NCBI GenBank assembly: GCA_043789035.1
Contig: JAYWIG010000284.1
Location: 1-8,564 of the forward strand
Direction of reading: 5' to 3'
DNA: 8,564 nt
DNA from: JAYWIG01 sp043789035
GTDB lineage: Bacteria > Pseudomonadota > Gammaproteobacteria > Burkholderiales > Burkholderiaceae_E
In this document: in pieces, positions 3,588 through 8,564 of the stretch
How the letters are laid out: each line of letters opens with the position of its first letter
Numbering within the stretch: the first letter of the stretch is position 1
Position numbers and translations under genes: made by a program
The notes under the pieces: model-generated
What the model was told of the DNA's origin: nothing
Database searches by the model: none
Seen by the model: only the letters and a program-made list of their open reading frames with translations

Positions 3588-3709
3588 GATCACCAATGAT
3601 CAAGCACATAGAAATGCAACGCGAAATCCCAAAGATCGTTCAGTTACTGATTGTCTTATGTGCCGGTAGTTTAATCGGTTTTGCTTTAGCGGAGTGGTTA
3701 TGCAAGTAG
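3584..3709 (+). CDS. 41-aa single-pass membrane microprotein
   Basis: The ATG at 3584 overlaps the stop of the 90-aa gene (ATGA), and 41 codons follow to a TAG at 3707-3709. An amphipathic, basic N-terminus (SPMIKHIEMQREIPK) precedes a hydrophobic segment at about residues 18-36 (IVQLLIVLCAGSLIGFALA), then EWLCK. It is likely an inner-membrane protein with one helix. Its last codons overlap the next ORF by 10 bases. In lambda the same stretch between PL and bet holds the small genes cIII and kil. That is only a positional parallel, and no sequence similarity is claimed. Confidence 0.58.
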   Translation: MRSPMIKHIEMQREIPKIVQLLIVLCAGSLIGFALAEWLCK

Positions 3710-3822
3710 CTAACTGGAAAAACAAAAACTGGCAGTACGTACCAGCGGAAAAACAAGCACAGCAAGGCATCTTATCTAAGTGGCTTGCTCAACAACTAAA
3801 ACTAAAGGATCAGAAGAAATGA
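3700..3822 (+). CDS. 40-aa basic microprotein upstream of recT
   Basis: An ATG at 3700 is preceded by GGAG at 5 bases, a good ribosome site that lies in the end of the 41-aa gene. The 40-codon frame ends with a TGA overlapping the recT ATG (ATGA). The product is Lys/Gln/Trp-rich (ANWKNKNWQYVPAEKQ, then ILSKWLAQQLKLKDQKK). It is probably a soluble, basic, mostly helical peptide. Both junctions and the ribosome site support translation; it may serve to couple translation into recT. No family is recognised. Confidence 0.58.
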   Translation: MQVANWKNKNWQYVPAEKQAQQGILSKWLAQQLKLKDQKK

Positions 3823-4595
3823 ATGCACTTACAGAAGTAACCGAAGTCGTAGAGCGCCAAAGCGCAGTGTCAGTGATGATGAATGTTGATGCTTTGAATG
3901 CAGTTAGCAAGGTCGCAGCGCTTATGGCGAGTGGAAAGGCTACTGTTCCAAAGCATTTGCAGGGTAACGAAAGTGATTGCTTTGCAGTAACCATGCAGTC
4001 AATGCAGTGGGGGATGAATCCATGGTCAGTCGCCCAAAAAACTCACTTGGTGAATGGCACTTTGGGTTACGAGGCACAGCTTGTTAACGCAGTCTTGCAG
4101 TCAAACGGAGCCATTCGCGGACGTTTTCACTATGAGTACGAAGGTTCGGGCGCATCTGTCAAATGCAGAGTTGGAGCAATACCTTCTGGCGAGACTGCAA
4201 TTGTATGGGGTACATGGTTAGCAGCCAGCGATGTGAGCACAAAAAATTCACCATTGTGGAAGGCAAATATTCAGCAGCAATTAGGGTATTTGCAGGTCAA
4301 AAACTGGGGGCGTGCCTATGCTCCTGGTGCAATTCTTGGCGTGTACACACCTGATGAATTAGAAATAATTCCGGCAAAAGAAAAAGATATGGGGCCAGTT
4401 GAAAGGGTACCAGAAACTCTTCCAGATCTAGCTAACGAAAAATTTGAAGCGATGATGCCTCAATGGGGCAAAAGCCCTAAAACTGCCGCCGAACTTATTG
4501 CAGTTCTGGAGACTAAATACACATTAACCGGTGATCAGAAATCATTGATTGAAATGATGAAAGAGCTACCAAAACAAAACGGTGACCAAGCATGA
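3819..4595 (+). CDS. recT: RecT-family single-strand annealing protein
   Basis: This gene encodes 258 residues from the ATG at 3819. The frame extends 13 codons upstream to an ATG at 3780, but 3819 has an AAGGA at 9 bases and the ATGA overlap with the 40-aa ORF. RecT-family hallmarks are MNPWSVAQK (66-74), TLGYEAQLVNAVL (81-93) and the strongly conserved block at 143-181 (NSPLWKANIQQQLGY, then KNWGRAYAP and ILGVYTPDEL). The protein anneals complementary single strands produced by its partner exonuclease, for RecA-independent recombination and end repair of phage DNA. The C-terminal 70 residues are a variable helical tail, where family members often bind SSB or the nuclease. The stop overlaps the exonuclease start (ATGA), the usual RecT/YqaJ pairing. 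Confidence 0.9.
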   Translation: MNALTEVTEVVERQSAVSVMMNVDALNAVSKVAALMASGKATVPKHLQGNESDCFAVTMQSMQWGMNPWSVAQKTHLVNGTLGYEAQLVNAVLQSNGAIRGRFHYEYEGSGASVKCRVGAIPSGETAIVWGTWLAASDVSTKNSPLWKANIQQQLGYLQVKNWGRAYAPGAILGVYTPDELEIIPAKEKDMGPVERVPETLPDLANEKFEAMMPQWGKSPKTAAELIAVLETKYTLTGDQKSLIEMMKELPKQNGDQA

Positions 4596-6316
4596 TTATT
4601 CATAACTTAGTTCAAAGCTCACCTGAGTGGTTGGCGCACCGGTCAAAGTATCGCAATGCATCAGATGCACCGGCAATGATGAACGTTTCAGCGTACACAA
4701 CTCGTGACCAATTGTTGAAGAGGCTTTCAACTGGAATCACAGGAGAAACCGATAGGTTTACACAAACGATTTTCGATAATGGACACAGGTTTGAAGCGCT
4801 TGCTCGCCCCTATGCCGAAGAGATAATCGGTGAAGACCTATACCCAGTCGTAGGAACCAAAGGCAATCTAGGCGCGTCGTTCGATGGGCTAACGATGAAC
4901 TATAAAGTTGGCTATGAGCATAAGTCATTGAACAATGAACTTCGCAGAATCATGGTTGACGGCTGTACTGGCAAAGACTTGCCAGCAATGTACCAATTCC
5001 AAATGCAGCAGCAATGCATGGTTTCGGGTGCTGAAAAGATTCTATTTGTTGCGTCTAAGTGGAACGGCGAAACGCTCGAAGATATGCGCCATTGCTGGTA
5101 TGAATCGGATGATGAAATGGCCGTGTTTATTGAAAAGAGCTGGGCTTTGCTTGAGGCCGATCTTTTGGCGTACACGCCTACCGCCGAGGCCGTAGTGGTG
5201 GAAGGTAAGTCGCCAGCAAATTTACCCGCGATATTGATTCAAATGACAGGCGAAGTGCGGGCAAACAATCTAGCCGAGTACAAGTCTCATGCGATGGCCG
5301 TTGTTGAGTCGATCAATACCAACTTGTTGACCGATGAAGATTTTGCTAATGCCGAGAAAACCGTTACCTGGTGCTCGGACGTCGAAGGAAAGCTGGCAGC
5401 GGCAAAGCAACACGCGCTTAGCCAAACCGCAAGCATTGATGAGGCTTTTCGAATGATCGACGAGATCACAGAGGCCATGAGATTAAAGCGCCTAAGTTTA
5501 GAAAAGCTTGTGAAGGCCCGAAAAGAAGCGATTCGAATAGAAATTGTGCAAGAGTACAGGGCCAAGTTTGACGCGTATATTGCGACGCTCAACGGGGGCT
5601 TTCCAAAGCCTTACTTAGTTGCTCCTGCCGTTGATTTTGGCGCGGCCATTAAGGGTAAAAAAACAGTTTCAAGCCTTCGTGATGCGGCAAATGCCGCCCT
5701 GAACAACGGAATGATTGAGGCGAGCTCCTTAGCTGAAAAAATTCGCGCATGCCTAGCGGTTTTGGTTGCTCACGCAAGCGAACACAAATCATTATTTCCC
5801 GACACTGCATCGCTTGTACTTAAGGATTCTGTTGATCTTGAGGCGGTGGTTAAGCAGCGAATTGCCGCGCACATTGAGGATGAAAAGGTCAAAGCAGAAG
5901 CAAAACGTCAGCTTGAAGAAAGGGCTGCGCAAGAGGCCGCTTACGCTACGCTGTTGCAAACTCCCGAAGCTAAGGCGGAACCTAATTTGGCTGCAATCGG
6001 AGAACCGTTGCGTCAGGTTAGCCCAAGCACCGCTCAGCAATCAGCGCAAGCAAGCCAAGTAGTAGATACCGAATTATCAAAAGAACATCTAAGACTTGCC
6101 AATACAACATTAAAACTAGGAGAAATTTCTAGTTTGCTTGGCTTCGCTCTGACTGCAGAAAACCTTTTGAATCTAGGCTTTGAGCATGTCGCCACCGATA
6201 AATCCGCGAAGCTTTATAGCGGCCAACAATTTCTAAAAATCTGCGATGCTTTGTGCGAGAAAATTGTGTTGGCTAAAGCAAGTTTGACGACGGCCCCGGT
6301 ATTACAAGCCGCCTAA
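4592..6316 (+). CDS. YqaJ/lambda-exonuclease-type nuclease with long C-terminal extensions
   Basis: This 574-residue protein has an N-terminal PD-(D/E)XK nuclease (about 1-200): QSSPEWLAHRSKYRNASDAP at the start, GHRFEALARPYAEE with Glu68, GASFDGL with Asp98, and the catalytic GYEHKS with Glu109 and Lys111. The helix PAMYQFQMQQQCMVSGAEK follows at 131-149, as in YqaJ enzymes. It would resect 5' ends to give 3' single strands for RecT. Residues about 210-335 are helical and resemble DUF1351-type phage proteins. Residues about 340-470 are helical and charged (EDEKVKAEAKRQLEERAAQE). A linker rich in Gln, Ser and Ala follows. Residues about 505-565 form a compact domain (LKLGEISSLLGF, LGFEHVATDKSAKLY) seen at the ends of other phage recombination proteins. 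Simple YqaJ enzymes are about 200-330 residues, so this is a fusion. The frame looks intact. Confidence 0.87.
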   Translation: MIIHNLVQSSPEWLAHRSKYRNASDAPAMMNVSAYTTRDQLLKRLSTGITGETDRFTQTIFDNGHRFEALARPYAEEIIGEDLYPVVGTKGNLGASFDGLTMNYKVGYEHKSLNNELRRIMVDGCTGKDLPAMYQFQMQQQCMVSGAEKILFVASKWNGETLEDMRHCWYESDDEMAVFIEKSWALLEADLLAYTPTAEAVVVEGKSPANLPAILIQMTGEVRANNLAEYKSHAMAVVESINTNLLTDEDFANAEKTVTWCSDVEGKLAAAKQHALSQTASIDEAFRMIDEITEAMRLKRLSLEKLVKARKEAIRIEIVQEYRAKFDAYIATLNGGFPKPYLVAPAVDFGAAIKGKKTVSSLRDAANAALNNGMIEASSLAEKIRACLAVLVAHASEHKSLFPDTASLVLKDSVDLEAVVKQRIAAHIEDEKVKAEAKRQLEERAAQEAAYATLLQTPEAKAEPNLAAIGEPLRQVSPSTAQQSAQASQVVDTELSKEHLRLANTTLKLGEISSLLGFALTAENLLNLGFEHVATDKSAKLYSGQQFLKICDALCEKIVLAKASLTTAPVLQAA

Positions 6317-6345
6317 CCCCAACCTCTCACCACGCGAAAGAAGAT

Positions 6346-6852
6346 ATGACAGAAACAATAGAAGTTACCCAGACACCCGCATTCGTCATTTCTGACAACG
6401 CCACAATTGCACACTTGAATCTACGGAAGGAAGGTAAAGATGGCGAAATTCTTTGCGCCGATATAAAGATCAAATTTAAGCGGACTTCGCGATTCGTTCT
6501 TGATTATTTCGACACCGGCCTGACGCCCTTCCTTTGGCTGTATAACAACCAAAAATTAGGCGAGCCTGATTTAGCTGGCGAGACTGGCGAAGTCATGATG
6601 GCTGTGAAAAATCTAAAACTCGCACCGATTAGTTACAGCCACGAAATTAACCTTTGCGACCTGGCTATCGGCGGTGTTCGATTGTACGGTGCGACGGTTA
6701 AGAAGTTTCAAATTCAGCCACTAGACGGCGGTTACATTGAGTTTATTTGTTCTGCGAGCTCAGAGGTTAGCCAAGATCAAGTGAGTGTCCTTAGCCAGTA
6801 CCTAGCCGAAGAAGTCAAAGTAAAAATTACTGAGCCGTCAAAGCTTATCTAA
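6346..6852 (+). CDS. 168-aa phage protein of unknown function, recombination cluster
   Basis: This 168-residue protein starts 29 bases after the exonuclease, with only a weak purine-rich ribosome site (GAAAGAAG). It looks beta-rich: repeated strand-like stretches such as ILCADIKIKFKRTSR (35-49), VMMAVKNLKLAPISY (83-97) and KKFQIQPLDGGYIEF (119-133), with an acidic C-terminal helix (LSQYLAEEVKVKI). Proteins with this pattern recur next to RecT/exonuclease genes in phages. A single-strand-binding or recombination-accessory role would suit its place and fold, and no separate SSB is visible in the window. No OB-fold signature is clear enough to call it, so the role is inference. Coding status is firm. 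Confidence 0.7.
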   Translation: MTETIEVTQTPAFVISDNATIAHLNLRKEGKDGEILCADIKIKFKRTSRFVLDYFDTGLTPFLWLYNNQKLGEPDLAGETGEVMMAVKNLKLAPISYSHEINLCDLAIGGVRLYGATVKKFQIQPLDGGYIEFICSASSEVSQDQVSVLSQYLAEEVKVKITEPSKLI

Positions 6853-6856
6853 GACC

Positions 6857-7240
6857 ATGAGTAACGTAATGCAAACATTCGCAGAAAAAGTAAACATTTT
6901 GAAAGCTGTGGTCGATGCTGGTGGTTCGATTGATGATGTTGAGCTTAAAACGCCAATAGGTTGGGAGTCTGTACGCGGGTCAATGAATACTGCATTTGTC
7001 GAAGGTGCTTGCATCAGAGCAAAGCCCAAAACCCTAACCCGCACGATCATCACTCCGGTGCCTGTGACGTTGGAGTGGGCTAAGGATAACAAAGACGAGT
7101 CTTGTTATTTTATTTTCTGTGAAGGTGCTGGCCGCGCAGCAGGTTTGTTTACTTGGGCGCAGGTTAGCGCCGGTTTAGTTTTCCACACCGCAGAAGATGC
7201 CGAAGCAGCGCTCAAGGCGTTTACGGAGTCGATGAAATGA
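6857..7240 (+). CDS. 127-aa hypothetical phage protein
   Basis: This 127-residue protein starts 4 bases after the previous stop, with no strong ribosome site, which suggests coupling to or reinitiation from the gene before it. The N-terminal half starts with a helix (MQTFAEKVNILKAVVDAG). It continues to a strand-rich part (TLTRTIITPVPVTLEWA, 59-75). The C-terminal half has ESCYFIFCEGAGRAAGLFTW and a final helix HTAEDAEAALKAFTESMK. No catalytic motif, HTH or membrane segment is apparent, and I recognise no family. Its stop overlaps the next start (ATGA). Function unknown. Confidence 0.68.
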   Translation: MSNVMQTFAEKVNILKAVVDAGGSIDDVELKTPIGWESVRGSMNTAFVEGACIRAKPKTLTRTIITPVPVTLEWAKDNKDESCYFIFCEGAGRAAGLFTWAQVSAGLVFHTAEDAEAALKAFTESMK

Positions 7241-7518
7241 GCGGAGGAACTATTGATTATTCTTACCACGGTCTTCAATCGATTGCGGATCAACTTGGCG
7301 ACATTTTGAAGGCATCGCAAACATTCGATAAATCAAAAAACGATTCGTACTTAATTTCACCAGCAGGGCTGAACGGCATAGCAAGCATTCAAATTCAGGC
7401 GGCAAAGCTGCAGTTTTTGCTGCGCGCTCTTGATTTGTTTTTATCGGGCGATACCGGAGAAGGCTCGTTTCATGAAGCGTTTAATTTAGTAGATCAGGTA
7501 AAGATAGTAAATACATGA
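7237..7518 (+). CDS. 93-aa hypothetical phage protein
   Basis: The ATG at 7237 overlaps the previous stop (ATGA). The 93 residues open with MSGGTIDYSYHGLQSIADQL. Two Leu-rich helices (IQIQAAKLQFLLRALDLFL and the end HEAFNLVDQVKIVN) flank a short SGDTGEGSF turn (70-78). A similar plan occurs in small phage proteins that begin with MSGG and a Tyr-rich helix and carry a Ser-Gly-Asp turn near the end. That resemblance is loose and brings no function. It is all-helical, probably soluble and possibly dimeric. Its stop overlaps the next gene (ATGA). Confidence 0.66.
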   Translation: MSGGTIDYSYHGLQSIADQLGDILKASQTFDKSKNDSYLISPAGLNGIASIQIQAAKLQFLLRALDLFLSGDTGEGSFHEAFNLVDQVKIVNT

Positions 7519-7709
7519 CAACTAAACACAAGTGGAAGCCAAAAATCCAGCTTTGCGCCTTGTGCGAACAACCAACCGAGCGATGCGAAGAAGATTCGTT
7601 GTATGGAGTTGGCGATGAAGGGCCGCTATGCGAATCTTGTTTTGTCGATGATTGCAGCGTATCTGAAAACCCAACCATTCCGCGCATTGATCCGAGAGTT
7701 ACGAAATGA
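7515..7709 (+). CDS. 64-aa zinc-ribbon-like phage protein
   Basis: This 64-residue protein has two CxxC knuckles, C14-x-x-C17 (CALC) and C39-x-x-C42 (CESC), 21 residues apart, with additional Cys at 24 and 47. That is the layout of a small zinc ribbon. The block PTERCEEDSLY and GPLCESCF occurs in small phage proteins. It probably binds one zinc ion and contacts nucleic acid or a partner protein (inference). Both ends overlap neighbours by ATGA, so it is translated as part of the chain. No enzyme function is indicated. Confidence 0.72.
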   Translation: MTTKHKWKPKIQLCALCEQPTERCEEDSLYGVGDEGPLCESCFVDDCSVSENPTIPRIDPRVTK

Positions 7710-8101
7710 ACAGCCTACAAAAACGAATCGAGCTTGAAGCGCTTATTACTGAGCGTGATGCGATTAGTTGTCAGTTTGCGTTGTTTTCCCAATTGGGCAG
7801 TAAATTTGCCGAACTAGATGAGCTAGAAAAAGTTAATCAAACTTCTGGAATTTTTTATGAGAAGCTAGATTCAATCGCTGCCAAAATCCGCGCACTCAAT
7901 GAGCCAAGCGACGATGGCGCGACTGTGGATAGATTAATGAAGGCTGTTAATTGGCTAATGGGTTGCAATGGTAATTTTGAGCCACCGAATCCGGCAGAGT
8001 TAGCAAATAACAAGTACTGGTACAGGTCTGCATTAGCTCGTCAAGCCGGATTAGTCTACGACAGCGAGAAACTTATTTATGTGATTGGGGGTAAGGAGTG
8101 A
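7706..8101 (+). CDS. 131-aa phage protein with N-terminal coiled coil
   Basis: This 131-residue protein starts on an ATGA overlap with the zinc-ribbon gene. The first 65 residues form a likely coiled coil (LQKRIELEALITERDAI, ELDELEKVNQ, KLDSIAAKIRAL). A linker with SDDGATVD leads to a second helical part (RLMKAVNWLMGCNGNFEPPN) and an aromatic tail (KYWYRSALARQAGLVY). No known domain is recognised. Its TGA overlaps the GTG of the next gene, so the operon continues. Function unknown; possibly a structural or adaptor protein of the early region. Confidence 0.66.
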   Translation: MNSLQKRIELEALITERDAISCQFALFSQLGSKFAELDELEKVNQTSGIFYEKLDSIAAKIRALNEPSDDGATVDRLMKAVNWLMGCNGNFEPPNPAELANNKYWYRSALARQAGLVYDSEKLIYVIGGKE

Positions 8102-8564
8102 GCGGCAAAGCAGAACTACAAGCTATCGAGAGCTTCCCAAAAAACACTAAAGACCATCAGATGACGGTCATTAAAAACGATGGCCTGCATAGACACTTGC
8201 GGTTTCAAAAACCGGGCACTGGAGTTTATCTCTTTGACATTATCACATGGCCGGGGTATCTATGCTTTACCGGCGATATGGGCACGATAGTGTTTAAGAG
8301 ACTCGAAGATATGTTTAAGTTTTTCCGCGACGATAAAGGCAGGATTAACCCTTCGTATTGGGCCGAAAAGGTGCAAGCAGGCGTAACTAAAGAGTACGAC
8401 AAAGACCAGTTCGAAGCCTATGTGCAAGACCGTTTTTCGTCAATGCAAGAAGGTTTGTCTCAGGACGATGCCGATGAGTTATGGGAGGCACTACAAGACG
8501 ACGTAATAAGCCGCAACGAGACAGAGTATGGAGCACTTGAGGCAGCGCGAGACTTTGAGTTTAA
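8098..8564 (+). CDS. Conserved phage hypothetical protein, GTG start, 3' end outside window
   Basis: A GTG at 8098 overlaps the previous stop (GTGA), with GGGGG six bases ahead, and opens 155 codons without a stop to the window edge. The first in-frame ATG is codon 22, inside what looks like the conserved start, so GTG is preferred. Visible motifs are SFPKNTKDH (12-20), HRHLRFQKPGTGVY (31-44), WPGYLCFTGDMGT (51-63) and NPSYWAEKV. This is the pattern of a widespread phage hypothetical family found in early operons of proteobacterial phages. The rest is acidic and helical. I know of no function. The reading frame is firm, and the family resemblance is moderately sure. Confidence 0.78.
   Translation, partial: MSGKAELQAIESFPKNTKDHQMTVIKNDGLHRHLRFQKPGTGVYLFDIITWPGYLCFTGDMGTIVFKRLEDMFKFFRDDKGRINPSYWAEKVQAGVTKEYDKDQFEAYVQDRFSSMQEGLSQDDADELWEALQDDVISRNETEYGALEAARDFEF

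Noticed and set aside
3780..3818. 13-codon N-terminal extension of recT
   Set aside because: The extension overlaps the 40-aa ORF. The ATG at 3819 has a ribosome site and an ATGA overlap.
4163..6062. Several frames of 63-101 codons inside recT and the exonuclease, on both strands
   Set aside because: All are shadows of the long, motif-bearing genes and have no independent signals.
1..8564. Integrase, att sites, tRNA, IS elements, CRISPR array, toxin-antitoxin pair
   Set aside because: I looked for them and saw none. The YdaS-like gene has no adjacent YdaT-like partner, so a toxin-antitoxin reading is not supported; its divergent place next to cI fits a Cro role.

Overview
The window is the immunity and early-gene core of a lambda-like temperate phage or prophage. 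The likely host is a Gram-negative proteobacterium: there is a lipobox lipoprotein, a YdaS/Cro-type regulator, a LexA-type (S24) repressor, RecT plus YqaJ-type recombination genes, and sigma70-like promoters. The GC content looks moderate. I cannot assign a genus. No integrase, attachment site, structural gene, tRNA, IS element or CRISPR array is visible, and no stretch longer than about 210 bases lacks a gene.

Layout. (1) Positions 1-1853, minus strand: a tightly packed leftward operon. It begins with a small Cro/YdaS-like regulator, followed by a phage HTH protein that may fill the CII slot. Next come two 30-residue ORFs, two tiny single-TM proteins, a predicted winged-helix protein, and a DUF1937/nucleoside-deoxyribosyltransferase-like protein that runs off the left edge. 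Almost every junction is an ATGA, GTGA or TAATG overlap. (2) Positions 1946-3102, plus strand: a 237-residue CI-type repressor and a lipoprotein, closed by an intrinsic terminator at 3145-3167. (3) Positions 3186-8564, plus strand: a rightward operon with a 90-aa acidic protein, two sORFs (41 and 40 aa), RecT, a 574-aa composite YqaJ-family exonuclease, a 168-aa protein, four small hypotheticals including a zinc-ribbon-like one, and a GTG-started gene cut by the right edge.

How it works together. Seen in reverse, this matches the lambda immunity region: cro-side operon | cI + accessory gene | recombination operon. Four copies of the palindrome TTACCA-NN-TGGTAA (two perfect, two at 10/12) sit in pairs at the two early promoters about 1.3 kb apart. 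They overlap the -10/spacer of the leftward promoter (1860-1888) and the -35 and -10 of the rightward promoter (3197-3225). They are the obvious operators for CI and/or the Cro-like protein, equivalent to OR and OL. The lipoprotein occupies the rexAB position and is the best candidate for a gene expressed in the lysogen. The RecT/YqaJ pair would do RecA-independent single-strand annealing recombination.

The most unusual items are an intrinsic-terminator hairpin embedded in one 30-codon ORF with a second long inverted repeat in the next one, a near-exact repeat of the 15-bp stop/start junction in the leftward operon, a near-leaderless cro-like transcript, and the exonuclease with long C-terminal extensions.
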